The notes: generated by a model not told the origin, from the letters alone. A stretch of DNA of 64,000 nucleotides from Hawksworthiomyces lignivorus (GCA_002917075.1 NTMA01000065.1:161642-225641); one strand, 5' to 3'; counted from the stretch's first letter, positions 23,814 to 36,949 are shown. Translations and numbers: made by a program.

Positions 23814-26800
23814 CGTGAGAGCTCTGAGATATGCAGGGCATGACGCTCGCAGCAAGAGGAGCCAGCAATTGCATCTCGTCGACAAAAAAGCGGAAAGCCA
23901 TCGATCTACGATGGCGGCCAAATGCGAAATCCCATGGGTGGGGTGAAGAGAAAGGTGAGGCTGAGGCGAGGCTGACCTGGACATCAGTCACCAATAGGGC
24001 GGAGCGGGATGATGAGCGCCAATATATAGGTGCCGGGACGGGGAATGGTGCACACCGTGCACCTAGATAACCCCCACTGCACCGCTCCTACACACTTATA
24101 CACATGCGTTAAACCGGCAACAACCGGTATTCCTTTTTAATAGCCAGAAGCTGTGAATAGCTTGTTATTCCACGGGAGAAACATTGCAGGAAACATCAAG
24201 AAATGCTAAATGAAGCATCGAAAGGAACATCGAAATTAAACTTATCACAGAGCAAATATAGAAAAGAAATAAAATACAGAAAGAAACGCAAGAGATATTG
24301 AAAGCAATAATTACGATAGAATTAGCAAGAAGTAACGGTGTCTATATGAGTGTGTAATTATTGCTTGATAGACATTGTCCTCGACTAAGCTGTGACGCTC
24401 TCCAAGACCGATGCCGTCAACCACTTCAAGAACCTTGTTGAGGCGCCGCTGGCGCTCGAGTTCGTTTCTGCTTCGTTTTCTCTTCCTTTGCGGTTTCTCT
24501 TTTGATCTATTCATTTTTTGTTGTCTTTAAAGTTATCTGGTTTTGCATGAGTGTTTACCCAAATAATATCTTGTGCGTTATGAGTTCTCTTATGTGACCA
24601 TCCGAGAGAGCCAGAGACCTGAGCGACATCATTTCCCTCGCAATAGGCTATGCGAGTAGTGGACAGCTGATTTTGACTCTGCTCGGGAGCAGCTACTGAG
24701 AATAAAGCCGAGAGTTTGACTTTTATATATTGAACACGTGAATTAATAGATAGCGAGGCAGGTTGACTCCTCGACTCAACCTAACCACCAAGACCACCAT
24801 AACTCGCTAGCACCTCATGAAAAGGCCACCGCACGACTTGATCCCTAGCTGTATAGCTCACTTGATTGCAGGAAGGGCGTGAGGCATCCTCCCCTTACTG
24901 CGTAGATTGCCGAACTCTCTGGTGAGACTGCGATAACCTTGGGGGTCGGGTCGGCCTCGAGTCTTGGGCAAGAGGCTTTTTTCGGTTCTGAACCAATTCG
25001 CAACCAAATGGCTTCGTTCTTGTTTCCATAACTGACCCTTTCCCCAGTCGGATGTTCTATATATTTAGAATGTGTAAATTCAGGTGCCTGCCTTCCCTAT
25101 CTAGCGAAGAAGTTCAGAAGTCTACTTCCCTTTTTGTATTCCTTAGGAATAGCTCTAGACAGCTAAATTCTCCACTCTCTTCTTCCGCACTTCAGAGGGT
25201 TTCCTCATCTACGGAGTACAGCTCACTACAAAGTGCTTTGAAAGAACGATCCTCGTACTGCATCAAGCCAAATGACGGCAAGAGTAACGTTTTTGTTAAA
25301 GGGGGTATACAGACTAAGTAACGAGTAGAAGGAGTAACAGAAGTCTATTTTTAACAAGGCTTAGGATTGTTTGATAACAAACACTAGTTAAATCTTGGGC
25401 GAGTTCTGTTGACTTTAACCTGGGGGTAATGAAGGTTAGTCACAGTATACAAGACAGTGCACCACACTATTCACGCACGGTTCACGGCATGTTCAGGTGA
25501 CAGCGTTTGACAATTGCTTGCCAGTAGTTACTCCGTACCGCCTAAGTGGTTCCTGATACCATTTCGTGTATACGAGCATATACTATGCTCGGTGTGTTAC
25601 TGTGCTCTTTGCTGGGCTTCTTCCACATTGGTGCCCCCTTTGTGCCCCCTTTCAACCCTTACGGTCTGTCTGGAGTATACGTACGCCATATGTATTATCT
25701 TCAGCTCCTTCCTAAACGATCATTCACCACTTCCGTTCTCCCTACTTGCCGATTACAGAATTGCTATCCAACGGCCGCCAGCAAGAATGCTGTGCTAGCG
25801 CATTTTGGCGGAGTCGCCTTTGACCATTTTGATTACTGCAATTTCATAGCGGGCGTCTACGCAGAATAGCCTGGGCTCTCTCAGCGCTACAGCAACACAG
25901 TACAAGTACTGTTCATTTTTTTTTGGTTTGTCTCTCCTCTCTCCGCGCAGTCATTGGTAATGATGATTTCATCGTCCGGGTTATTAGTACGGAGTACGGG
26001 AGTACTCTTTAATAAATATCCTTTCTGTGCACACGACCAAAATACACACGGCGGCTGCAAACACCTTGTAATACGTCGTGCGCCGAGTAGAGTAGTGTGT
26101 GTAATAATAATTTCATGTTTTGCCTGCGCACTTTCTGTTTGGCCGGGCAACCCTTTTCTCAGATAGAGTATCGGACACCCAGATATGCAAAGCGGGATGC
26201 TATGCAGCGTGGTGTTTGTCTGAGTATGGTAGGTTTATGTGCACATCTGGGCTTAGTCTTCTAGTGTAACTACATATATAGAACACATATTAGAACAGCG
26301 AGCGGCGGCAGCAAAACAGCACATGTCTCTGTTCCGAGTAGAGGTTTTGCGCTGTCTGTGTGGCCTTATACTCAGTACGTACCGTATGCAGGGTCAAAAT
26401 ACGCACGGTTGAAATTGCATATTTCGGGACTAGCGCGGAAAGCACGGGCTGCGCCTGTGTTCGCACCCCCTGATGAGCAAGTGTGAAAGGGGAAGGAAAA
26501 GGGGAGGGAAGGAGAGAGGGGGGGGGTGGGGGGGGGGGTGGCGTTCCACCGAAATATTTCGTAGAGCCAACAGCGACCGAAAGGAGGCCAGGGGTTTGAG
26601 GTGTGCTAATCCTGTTTCAGCCAACTTCTTCTCAGAATACGGAAACGTCTTGCAACTCTGGAGCACTACTAGAAAGCAGCCAGAGGTTGTGCTGGAGCAT
26701 TGCATTATTCGTTCGAAGAGTCCAGCTATTACGGTGTACCAAGTAATACTACGGACGTACTCGTGTGTACGCTAAGGAACAGCGGTGCGACCGTCCCCCA

Positions 26801-27848
26801 AATTCCACATCTGGACCAAGAGGGATGGATGATATTATTACGAACTGCAGCACACGGCGACGACCATCGAAAAACTACGGAGTACCACTACGTATATTGT
26901 AGTCCTCCCCCCCTTCTCGGAAGAGGCTCCACTCTTGACTTGCGAGGGTGAAGCATCTTGTGGTTTCGTTTCTCTCTTCCCATCTCTCTCTCCCTCCCCT
27001 GGAATGCTGAAAGGCTTGAACAGCGCCAGCTTCTTAGGACGAGTTCGATATTCTTCATCTGGCGATTCTCAACATCGTAACGACCACTTCGGACATCTTC
27101 AGCCGCTGCTCGGCCTACGGAACCTGAAAAGGTACAGGGAGATAGAGACAGACCCAACAGCAGGAGAGCGTTGCTGGCGTTTCCACTACTCCCGTCGCTC
27201 TTGGCGTCTTCCAGACACAAGAGAGAAGACGAACGGGATCTGACCCGGACAAGGTGCGTAACTCTCTCCTTCTTATGTATTCCCGCGTTCGTATGCTATC
27301 TTATCCTCCTTGTGCAATCACCTTGTCGATTATTCCTTTTATGTTCCCTATAACGTGACCGGCGGAGCCATCTTCTTATGCTAAACAGGCCTTGTTCATG
27401 CAGACCCCATCAAAAACCAATCCCCTGGCGCGTTTCTCTCTCTTCCCTGTCACACACGTCGACTGCCGTCAGTCTTGTTTTTCTTCTGGCCGAGGGACAT
27501 GATGCGACCCGTCTGTCTTCTGAGACACTCAGCACATCTACCAGCAGCAAAGAACTCCTGTCTCTCGATCCCGCGCCCATAGAGTGGCGGAAGCGACGAC
27601 GAGAGCCTGTCGAAAGCGACCAGCGAACAGCGGATCGTGCCTAAATTGTCGAGAAACAAAGGAAGCTCCATCGAACACTAAAGGCCACGGGAAAGGCAAC
27701 GATCATACCAATCCCGACTCCACCAGCTGGGCCGTTTCATACGTCCGCCTTGCTATCCCGCTTTCGATCTCCTACTCTCCTCCTCCTCGTCCTCTGCTTC
27801 TCCTCCTTCTGGCCGCCCTGGTCCCCCCCCCCAATAGTCTTGCCCGCC
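23814..27848. other. Four-kilobase gene desert between NLR and formin
   Basis: No open frame here looks like a protein. The left half (24.0-26.4 kb) is AT-rich with several short direct and inverted motifs; 24760-24782 is a near palindrome (AGGTTGA arms). The right end (26.9-27.8 kb) is CT-rich and probably carries the formin promoter and a long leader. I see no intact transposon, but decayed repeat sequence is likely. Confidence 0.45.
24760..24793 (+). repeat. Short motif shared with the 59.65 kb repeat
   Basis: Bases 24772-24793 closely match 59643-59673: both have CGACTCAACCT followed by AACCTAACCACCAAGA-type sequence, with a 7-base difference in the middle. The left arm AGGTTGA pairs with TCAACCT to form an inverted repeat. 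It may be a small remnant of the same repeat family. Confidence 0.35.
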
Positions 27849-30800
27849 ATGTCGTCCGACAAACAGTCCAGGCAGTCGTCTGGCGGCAAGTCCTTCTTCT
27901 CCAGAGTCAAGCACAAGTCAGACAAACGGACCACCAGCGACGAAGGCAGGTTTCTTGGCCCGACCGATTTTGACGCCGCCAGTATCATCTCATCGCGCAC
28001 GTCGCGCCACAACCGGGACTCTTCCATCATCTCTCTCGACAGACCAAATTCGCCCGAATCGGGCATCAACATGATGGCCGGCGTCATGACAACCATACCA
28101 TATGAAAGTGTCACCGCCGACCGGCGCTCGCCCATCGCCGTCGACTATCTCCCTAAGAACGCCAACGGCGAGCAGATGCCCATTCGCCGCGAACCTCTGC
28201 CACATCAGCTCAACAAAGCAACCAGCGACTTTCACCAATATCCATCCTTTGATCCTTCTTCCACCACGGCCGCTGCCGCCGTTGCCGCCTCCATGTACGG
28301 CGCAGCGCCGGCCGCCAGTGGCGCACATCTCTCCGGCCCCCGAGCACTGCCGGGCAGTGGCAACCTGACCATGGCTTCCACCGGTCGCCAGACCCAGCTC
28401 CAGCAGTGGGGGCCGCCTCGGGAGAGCTCATACCAGGCCGGCTCGCACAACTCACGATACAATTCGTATGCAACATCGGCTGGCCGCAGCTCCACAGACC
28501 ATAGTAGTATATTCTCAGGTACGAGTCCTCTCCTCCCCTGGCTTTTTGGGCAATGTGCTCTTTGGTTTTTTGTTCCCCCCGTCTCTATCATGGCGACGCA
28601 ACCTGCTTATCCGCACCGCTGCCTATAGGTCTTCCTAGCGCCTCGTCACAAAGTTCCTCCTCCTCACACCGCGAATCCAATCGCTTGACCAAGTTCCCGG
28701 CGGCGGCGCCATCCTCCAATGATGGCTTCAATCTGTCGAAACCCGCCGACGACATCATCATCGAGCAGATGTTCCTGGCTCTGATGCAGAAGCGCGGCTG
28801 GCTCAACTTGCCGGAACAGGCCCGCCGCCAGATGATCGCATATCCCCCGACCAAAAAGTGGACGCTGATTTACCAGGATCGCTTAACAGAATGGCAGGGC
28901 GAGCAGCGGCGTCGGCAGACCGCTCGGCCCGGCCAGTACCAGACCTTTGACGTGGCCACATATTCGGACGAGGAAGGCTCGCCCGAGTGGTACGTCCGCA
29001 AGGTCATGGAGAACAGCCTCGACGCCAAGAACCTTCTGAGTCTCGAGGTCAACTTGCGCACGCAGCAGATCGGCTGGGTCAAGCGCTTCATCGAGTGCCA
29101 GGGCCAGGTCGCGCTCACAAATGTGCTACTGAAAATCAACCGCAAGAGCGCCCGCGGGCCGACGGCACCGGACGCACCCAAGGGCGACAAAGACCTCGAC
29201 CGCGAGTACGACCTCGTCAAGTGCCTCAAGGCCCTGATGAACAACAAATTCGGCGCCGACGACGCCCTTGCGCACCAGCAGGTCCTCATCGCTCTGTGTC
29301 TCTCTCTCATCTCTCCCCGCCTGTCGACCCGAAAGCTCGTGAGCGAGGTGCTCACGTTCTTGTCCCACTGGGGCGACGGCGATGGCCACATCAAGGTCAT
29401 CCAGGCCATGGACAGCGTCAAGAGCCAGCAGGGCGAGAACGGCCGCTTCGACGCCTGGATGCGCATCATTGAGGTCACCGTCGACGGCCGCGGCAAGATG
29501 GGCAGTCTGGTCGGCGCTAGCGAGGAGGTCCGCAGCGGCGGCATCGGCATGGAAAACCTCCTCATGGAATACTCTGTGGCGACCCTGATGCTGATCAACA
29601 TGCTCATCGATGCGCCAGAGCGCGATCTGCAGCTGCGTCTGCACATCCGCGCGCAGTTCATTGCGTGCGGCATCAAGCGCGTCCTGACCAAAATGGAGGC
29701 CTTCCAGTACGACCTGATCGACAAGCAGATCGAGCGATTCCGGTCCAACGAGGCAATCGACTATGAGGACATGTTGGAGCGGGATAACAGCAGCATCAAA
29801 GACAGCGTCGAAGGCGAGGTCAAGGACCTGAACGACCCCGTGCAGATTGTCGACGCGATCCAGCAGCGCCTCAAGGGCTCCCGGACGCAAGACTACTTCA
29901 TCTCGGCCCTGCAGCACCTCTTGTTGATGCGCGACAACGACGGCGAGGAGCGGCTGCGCATGTTCCAGCTGGTCGATTCCATGCTCAGCTACGTTGCCAT
30001 GGATCGGCGCCTGCCGGACATGGACCTGAAGCAGAGCCTCAACTTCACCGTCCAGAACCTGCTCGACAAGCTGCACACCGACTCAGAGGCCCGCCAGGCT
30101 CTCGACGAGGCCCTGGAGACGCGGCAGATTGCCGAGGCCGCCATGGCCGAGCGCGACGAGATGAAGGCCCGTCTCGAGCTGGGCGCGGACGGCCTGGTCG
30201 CCAAGATGCAGAAGCAGCTCGACGAGCAGGCGCGCTTCATTGACGCTCAGCGGAGGCAGGCCGAGTCGCTCAAGGCCGAGATCGAGAGCGTCCAGACGCT
30301 CCGGGCCAAGGAGGCCCAGCGCAACGAGCTCGAGACGCGCGAGCTCTACCTCATGCTCCGCGACGCGCAGGACGTGGCGGCATCCAACGCAGCCGCCTCC
30401 AAGGCAAACGCTGCTGCCGGTGCCGCTACTGGTGCCGGCGGCAAGCTGGCCGACGACGATCCGGTGCGCATGCAGGGCATCCTCGACCGCGAGAAGCTTA
30501 TGGAGCGGCTGCGGATGCAGATCGAGCGCCAGAAGACCCAATTCAAGCTGGAAGGAAGAGTATGGGGCGACGCCGTCGGCCCATCCGACCGGCTGCGGGC
30601 GCTCCGCGAAGAGATGGAGGGCTATGGCGGCGGCAGCGGCGGCAGCGGCGACGAGGGCCTCTTGGAAGTTGCCAAGAGCGGCATGTCGACGAACAGCATG
30701 CTCGGCAGCGTCCACCGCCAGACCAAGCTCGGCCGCAAGCCCGTCTCTGGTTCAGGCGCCGGCGCGAATGTCGACGCTGGCCAAGACGGTATGGAAGGCG

Positions 30801-33419
30801 TGGAGGACAGTCTGGGCGACGAAGGCGACGTCGTCTACGAGAAGCCCCGCGTCGTCGAAATCCGGAGGCCGATCATGGATCCCAAGCAGCAAAACGGTCT
30901 CCTCAACGAGATCGCAGGCAAAGTCAAGAAATACGATGCCAGCGACTCGGAAGACGGCGACGGTGTCACAACCGGGCCGTCCCACCCCAGCCTCGAATCG
31001 CAGTCTCCGATCACACCCAACGACAGCGAGCCTCCAAAGATCCAGATCACCGGTGCATCTCCCGGCCAGTCAGGCTCGATGCCGCCTCCTCCCCCTCCCC
31101 CTCCTATGCCAGGCCAGCTGCCAGGTGCACCGCCTCCGCCACCACCACCACCACCTCCCCCCATGCCCGGCCAGCTGCCCGGCGCCCCCCCGCCTCCGCC
31201 GCCTCCCCCTCCCCCACCTGGCATGCTTCCTGGCGCACCACCTCCAGTCGGCGGCTTGCCAGGTGCTCCGCCGCCACCGCCGCCACCACCACCTCCAGGC
31301 GGTCTGGCTGGCATGCCGCCACCTCCACCGCCTCCGCCACCTATGCCTGTGCCGGGCTCCATGTCTGGACACTTCTTGTCCAAGCAGCCGACCTTCGAGC
31401 CAATACAGCCTACCGTGGGCTTGCCAGTTGTGCGGCCTAAGAAGAAGCTCAAGGCCCTGCACTGGGAGAAGGTTGACGAGACGGTCACGACCCACTGGGC
31501 GGCACACACGCCATCCGCCGAAGAGCGCGAGGAGAAGTATATGGAGCTCAGTCGGAAAGGTATCCTCGACGAAGTCGAGAAGCTCTTCATGGCCAAGGAG
31601 ACCAGACTGCTCGGCCAAGGCGGATCCAAGAAGGACGACAAGAAGCAGATCATTTCTTCCGATCTTCGAAAGGCTTTCGGTACGTTTCCCTTTTCCCTTC
31701 CAAGGTTCTCAAATTATAATTTCTAACGTGGTTGCAGAAATTGCTTTTGCGAAATTTTCACAGTTCTCTGTGGAGCGCGTGGTCCAGATGATCATTCACT
31801 GCGACAAAGAAGTGCTGGACAATGTCGTGGTCATAGATTTCCTGCAAAAGGATGACCTGTGCAATATTCCTGACAACGTTGCCAAACAGTTGGCACCATA
31901 CAGCAAGGACTGGACAGGCCCCAAGGCCAAGGAGGAGACGCGCGAGATGGATCCCAGCGAGCTGACGCGGCAAGACCAAATCTACTTGCTGACGGCGTAT
32001 GAACTCCACCACTACTGGAAGAGCCGCATGCGGGCACTGGCCCTGACGCGGAGCTTTGAGCCGGAGTACGACGAGATCATGAACAGCATCCGGCAGGTCG
32101 TGGCGGTGTCCGAGTCCATTCGTGACTCCGTGTCGCTGATGAACGTGCTCGGCCTGATTCTGGATATCGGCAACTACATGAACGACGCCAACAAGCAAGC
32201 CCGCGGCTTTAAGCTGAGCTCTCTAGCGCGCCTCGGCATGGTCAAGGACGACAAGAACGAGTCGACCCTGGCCGATCTGGTCGAGCGCATTGTGCGGCAG
32301 CAGTACCCAGAGTGGGATTCTTTCGCGACGGATATTGCCGGTGTGATCACGGTGCAGAAGATCAACATCGAGCAGCTCCAGGCCGACGCCAAGAAGTACA
32401 TCCTGAACATCAACAGCGTGCAGCGATCGTTTGACAGCGGCAACTTATCCGACCCCAAGAAGTTCCACCCCCAGGACCGCGTCACGCAGGTCGTGCTGCC
32501 CATCATGAAAGAGGCACGGCGCAAGGCGGAGCAGATGGAGGTGTACCTCGAGGAGATGGTGCGCACCTACGACGACATTATGGCATTCTACGGAGAAGAC
32601 TCGCGCGACGAGAACGCTCGCCGGGATTTCTTTGCCAAGCTGGCACTGTTCATCAGCGAGTGGAAGAAGTCGCGCGAGAAGAACATCCAATACGAGGAGA
32701 CCCGCCGCCGCAACGAGGCCAGCATGAAGCGGAAGCACGCGGCGCAGCTCAAGCTCACAGCCCCCACCGGCATCGACGCGGCCCTGCCGAGCCCGTCGAG
32801 TACCGGCGCCATGGACAGTCTCCTGGAGAAGCTGCGTGCTGCGGCGCCCCAGACCCGCGATCAGCGCGACCGCCGCCGCCGTGCACGTCTCAAGGACCGG
32901 CACCAGGTGCGGATCGCCTCGGGCCAGAAGATTCCCGACCTCAACGAGATTCCCGAAGTGGAGGCCGATCTGCAGTCAAAGACCGGCCTCGAGTCGCCGA
33001 CAAGCCCTGGCGCTGGCGACGGGTCTGTCGGCAGCATGCTCAGCCCTGTGCTGGCCTCGCCAAGGGAAGGCATGGGCCTGAACGGCGCAAGTGGTCCTGC
33101 GGGCGACGGAGACGATGTGGCCGCGCGGGCAGCACTCATGCTGCAGGGCATGCGCGGCGGAGCCGATGGCGACGATGCCATGGACGAGGAGAAGCGGGAG
33201 AGCCTGCGCAAGGCGCGCCGACAGACGGCAGAAGACGAGCGGCGGGCTCGCCGGAGGAGGCGCGAGAAGACGCAGTCCGCCGCGAGCGGCGGTGCCGCAG
33301 GAGAAGAGAGCCAGGAAGGCCAGGAAGGCCAAGACGGCGCAGTCGAGGTCGGCACGCCAACAACAGAAAGCGTTCCGTCTGCTCCAGCAGAAGAGCGAAC
33401 AGCAGAACAGAGCATTTGA
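27849..33419 (+). CDS. BNI1: Formin (SepA/Bni1 type), actin nucleator
   Basis: Exons 27849-28518, 28629-31679 and 31738-33419 join in phase to 1800 residues. After a disordered Ser-rich N-terminus, the GTPase-binding/FH3 region begins near residue 255 (IEQMFLALMQKRGWLNLPEQ) and runs to about 640, followed by a coiled coil. FH1 (about residues 1040-1130) has five polyproline blocks separated by MPGQLPGAP-type spacers. FH2 spans about 1140-1555 (KKLKALHWEKVDE, later LNVLGLILDIGNYMND-like core: MNVLGLILDIGNYMN). The DAD is clear at about 1594-1625: GAMDSLLEKLR followed by the basic RDRRRRARLK. Formins nucleate linear actin cables for tip growth and septation and are released from autoinhibition by Rho GTPases (family knowledge). 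Introns are 110 and 58 bp. Filamentous ascomycetes usually carry one such gene. Confidence 0.95.
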
Positions 33420-34045
33420 AGCGAACAGTCACATAAACTGTGTATATGTAATAATAAATTCCGGCGGTGTTGAAAGAGGAGCTTATGAGTTGGAATATAT
33501 CTATTTTAGTATCTCGCAAGCATTTTGCCTTTATTTTCCTTTATTTTCTACTTTCGCTTTACTGGAAGAGCAGAATAGCAAGCACATCAGCCTTGAATTC
33601 AATTCAAAATCCTACGAAATCAAACTCAAAGACATCTTTGACAAAACAAATGATTAGAGACAGAACGGTGTAGCCTTCACTTTGATGTAAATCTGGCGTG
33701 CTCTAAAAAGGGGGCTGAGATGAAGCTAAATTCACATGGCGAGCAAACAATTAAAAAAAATTTTAAGCCCAGAAAAAATTATGTCATATCTTGAGCGTCC
33801 ACTTACAGCGGCTACAGGCGGTATAGAAAACCCAGAGAAGACGAAAAAAAGCGTCATGGCCCCTTAACGTCTCGTCTAACAAGGCACAATGGGCGAGATA
33901 TGAACTGAGTTCTTGATTTACTGTCTAGCTAATATCTGCTTCGTTCTGACACCGGAAAAGCCACGGCTGTGACAGGTGTCAGGAGGAGGGGAATTGAAGC
34001 CAGGGAGAGCACACACAGAAACGGTGTCCACCAGCATCTCTTTCC
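33420..34045. other. Intergenic formin / ABZ1
   Basis: 626 bp, AT-rich, holding the formin 3' flank and the promoter of the next gene on the same strand. Nothing else is visible. Confidence 0.5.
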
Positions 34046-36949
34046 ATGACAATCATGACTAGAGCTATAGATGAGAGCCGGCCAAGGATCCTTTTCCTGG
34101 ATGCCTATGACTCCTTCTCCAACAACATCACAGCCCTCCTTGCCACGCTCCTGCGGGCCGACGTCCACGTCTTGCCGATCGATGCCCCCCTCTCTCCGGC
34201 GGCGTTTCGCCAGGAGCTCCGCTGCTACGATGCCGTCGTGTGTGGGCCGGGACCTGGGTCGCCAGACTGCCCAGTTGACATTGGCCTGATGCGGCACGTG
34301 TGGGAAGACGCGGCGGACGGCACGACGACCCCCGCCCTGGGCATCTGCCTGGGGTTCCAGAGCCTCGTGGCGGCGCACGGCGGGCGGATCCGGCGGCTGC
34401 GGTTGGGCGGCCTGCACGGCATGGTGCGGATGATCGAGGCGGCGCCGCTGGCAAGCGCGGCCGGACACGGGAAGTACAGCAGCGCCTGCGGCGCAGACAT
34501 CTTTGCCGGCGTGACCTCGCCCTTTCGGGCCACGCTCTACCACAGCCTGGGCGCGGACGTCGGCCAGGACCACATCCCAGAAGCCGACTGGCCGGCAGCC
34601 CGGTGGCAGCCACTACCGGCGGCCGCCGCTCCTCCCGGCCAGGATTACGCAGACCTGCTGCCCCTAGCCTGGATAGAAGAGCCCCTCGGCGCCGGCGCCG
34701 GCGCCGCTACCGCCCACGAGCGCATCCTGATGGGCGTGCGCCACCGCCGCCTTCCCTTCTGGGGCCTGCAGTACCACCCGGAGTCGGTGTGCACGGATGC
34801 CGCCAGCCACGCCGTGCTGGCCAACTGGCTGGCGGCCGCCCTGCGGTGGAACGCCGACCACGGCCGCGCGAGAGCACCCATCCCCGCCGGCGGACGAGAT
34901 GCAGCAGCCGCTGGCCTGGCCGCGCGGCAGGCCACGCGGCCAAGCCTGCTGTCCCTCCGACCGTCTGTGTTTGTAGAGAGCCAGGTGCATACGAATCACT
35001 CAGCAACTAAGGGAACAAATGGCACAAACGGCACACACGGTGCGAACGGCACGAACGGCTGGTCAAAAGAGACCCTCTCTCTGTGCAAGTCGCATGCGCT
35101 GAGTCGCGGCTTTGCTTCCCGCACTATCCCGCTGCCGAGCCACGTGCAAGTTCCAGATATTGTCGAAGTGCTCACGCACAAAGATGATCGCCTGTCGATA
35201 GGTGGCGAACCCGAACACATCGTTCTCGATTCAGCAAGCGCGGCTGCGTCGACTGCACCGACAACGCCCCTGTCTGAAGGCGTCCAGATCGACAACGACG
35301 CCATACGCGGGCGGTTCAGTATCGTGGCCCTCAATGTCGGCTCGGCTTTGCGGGTCGAGTATCGGACGGACGACACGTATGCAACGGTTCGGCTGCCAGC
35401 CAGCGCGGATCGCACAGAAGAACGTGTCTCGCTGCGAGGTGGACAGACGATCTGGCAGCTGCTGGCAGAATTCCACGACGCACGGCGACTGCCACAAGAA
35501 ACGACACTACCGTCATCGCCGACTCCATTTCTGGGAGGCTTCATGGGCTACGTGACGTACGAGCAGGGACTGAGCGACATCGGCGTTGAGCTGCCTCGTC
35601 GCAGCACTGGCGGGCGTGGCCACAGTCGGCCAGACATCTGCTTCGCCTGGATCACGCAGAGCATCGTCGTCGACCATGTGCTGGGTGTCGTGCATGTGCA
35701 GCACTTGTACGGCAATGCGGCTCCGCAGAATGGGGCCTCACATGGAAGCACAAACTTAGCAACTTGGGTGGAGAGTACTATAGCTCAGCTGGAGCATTCG
35801 CCGCTGTGGAAGCAAGCAGGAGCGGAATCTGTCCTGGGCCAGCCCAATGGAAAGAGCAACGGCATCTCCGACTCGCAGCTGTCCCTGGAACGGCTGCTCG
35901 CGCAGAAGCAGCGAAAGCCGGCCGCGCCAGCCATTCTCAGCACGCAGACGCCGGACGACCGCGCGTACGAAGACAAGGTGCGCGCCTGCCAGGAGCACAT
36001 CGCGGCGGGCGACTCATACGAGCTCTGCCTGACGGACCAGACGCACGTGCGCGTCGCGGCGGCCGAGCAGAAGGCCTTTCCGCTGTCCGCAGCCTGGCAG
36101 TACTACCGCACGCTGCGCACGCGCAACCCGGCGCCCTTCTCGTCGTACATCCGGCTGGGCGGCGCGACCCTGGTCAGCAGCTCGCCCGAGCGGTTTCTGT
36201 GCTTTGGGCCCGAGAGCGGCAGCGGTGTCGGAGGTGGCGGGGACAGCACGGACGCACCCATCGTGTGCTCCATGCGGCCGATGAAGGGCACGGTGCGGCG
36301 GTCGGCCGAGGTGGCGACGCTGGCCCAGGCGGAGGCCCTCCTGCACGTGCCCAAGGAGGAGGCCGAGAACCTCATGATCGTCGACCTGGTCCGGCACGAC
36401 CTGCATGGAGTGTGCGGGCCGGCCCACGTGGCCGTGCCGCGCCTGCTGCAGGTGGAGCCGTACGGCCACGTCTTTCAGATGGTGAGCGTGGTGGAGGGGC
36501 GTCTGGGAGGGGGTGCGGCCAAGAGCGCTGTCGCTGCTGCTTCTACTGCTGCTGTTGCTGGTACCCCTCCGTACACGGGATTGGACGTGCTGGCGGCCAG
36601 CCTGCCGCCGGGCAGCATGACCGGCGCGCCCAAGAAGCGCAGCTGCGAGCTGCTGGGCCAGATCGAGCAGGGGCAGGAGCGCAGCCTGTATTCGGGCGTG
36701 GTCGGGTACCTGTGCGTGACCGGCCGCGGCGACTGGAGCGTCACCATCCGCAGTTTGTTCCGCTGGGACGACGAGACAACCACATTGTCGACGAACGGAG
36801 AAGCAGATGGAGGCTCGACGGCGGAGCAGCGAGGCGAAGTCTGGCATATCGGTGCCGGTGGTGCTGTGACAATCCTGAGCACACCCGATGGAGAGCGAGA
36901 CGAGATGTTTACGAAGCTGGCCGGGCCGATGACCGTCTTTAAGGAGTGA
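34046..36949 (+). CDS. ABZ1: Bifunctional p-aminobenzoate synthase (PabA-PabB fusion; aminodeoxychorismate synthase)
   Basis: Single exon of 967 residues. The N-terminal glutamine amidotransferase (residues about 12-280) has FLDAYDSFSNNI, the oxyanion motif CGPGPGSP, the nucleophile in GICLGFQSL and the HPES segment of the catalytic His/Glu. A low-complexity linker (GTNGTNGTHGANGTNG) leads to the chorismate-binding part, with SSSPERFLCFG, the MRPMKGTVRR motif that carries the family's active-site lysine, NLMIVDLVRHDL and GSMTGAPKKRSCELL. The enzyme makes 4-amino-4-deoxychorismate from chorismate and glutamine for folate synthesis (family knowledge). It is distinct from anthranilate synthase, whose fungal subunits are not fused in this order. 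The start ATG is the first in frame, 18 codons before the first motif or fewer. Confidence 0.93.
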   Translation: MTIMTRAIDESRPRILFLDAYDSFSNNITALLATLLRADVHVLPIDAPLSPAAFRQELRCYDAVVCGPGPGSPDCPVDIGLMRHVWEDAADGTTTPALGICLGFQSLVAAHGGRIRRLRLGGLHGMVRMIEAAPLASAAGHGKYSSACGADIFAGVTSPFRATLYHSLGADVGQDHIPEADWPAARWQPLPAAAAPPGQDYADLLPLAWIEEPLGAGAGAATAHERILMGVRHRRLPFWGLQYHPESVCTDAASHAVLANWLAAALRWNADHGRARAPIPAGGRDAAAAGLAARQATRPSLLSLRPSVFVESQVHTNHSATKGTNGTNGTHGANGTNGWSKETLSLCKSHALSRGFASRTIPLPSHVQVPDIVEVLTHKDDRLSIGGEPEHIVLDSASAAASTAPTTPLSEGVQIDNDAIRGRFSIVALNVGSALRVEYRTDDTYATVRLPASADRTEERVSLRGGQTIWQLLAEFHDARRLPQETTLPSSPTPFLGGFMGYVTYEQGLSDIGVELPRRSTGGRGHSRPDICFAWITQSIVVDHVLGVVHVQHLYGNAAPQNGASHGSTNLATWVESTIAQLEHSPLWKQAGAESVLGQPNGKSNGISDSQLSLERLLAQKQRKPAAPAILSTQTPDDRAYEDKVRACQEHIAAGDSYELCLTDQTHVRVAAAEQKAFPLSAAWQYYRTLRTRNPAPFSSYIRLGGATLVSSSPERFLCFGPESGSGVGGGGDSTDAPIVCSMRPMKGTVRRSAEVATLAQAEALLHVPKEEAENLMIVDLVRHDLHGVCGPAHVAVPRLLQVEPYGHVFQMVSVVEGRLGGGAAKSAVAAASTAAVAGTPPYTGLDVLAASLPPGSMTGAPKKRSCELLGQIEQGQERSLYSGVVGYLCVTGRGDWSVTIRSLFRWDDETTTLSTNGEADGGSTAEQRGEVWHIGAGGAVTILSTPDGERDEMFTKLAGPMTVFKE

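Noticed and set aside
24311..24514. 67-codon Lys/Arg-rich minus-strand frame
   Set aside because: It is short and low complexity, in an AT-rich desert with no motif or conserved start.
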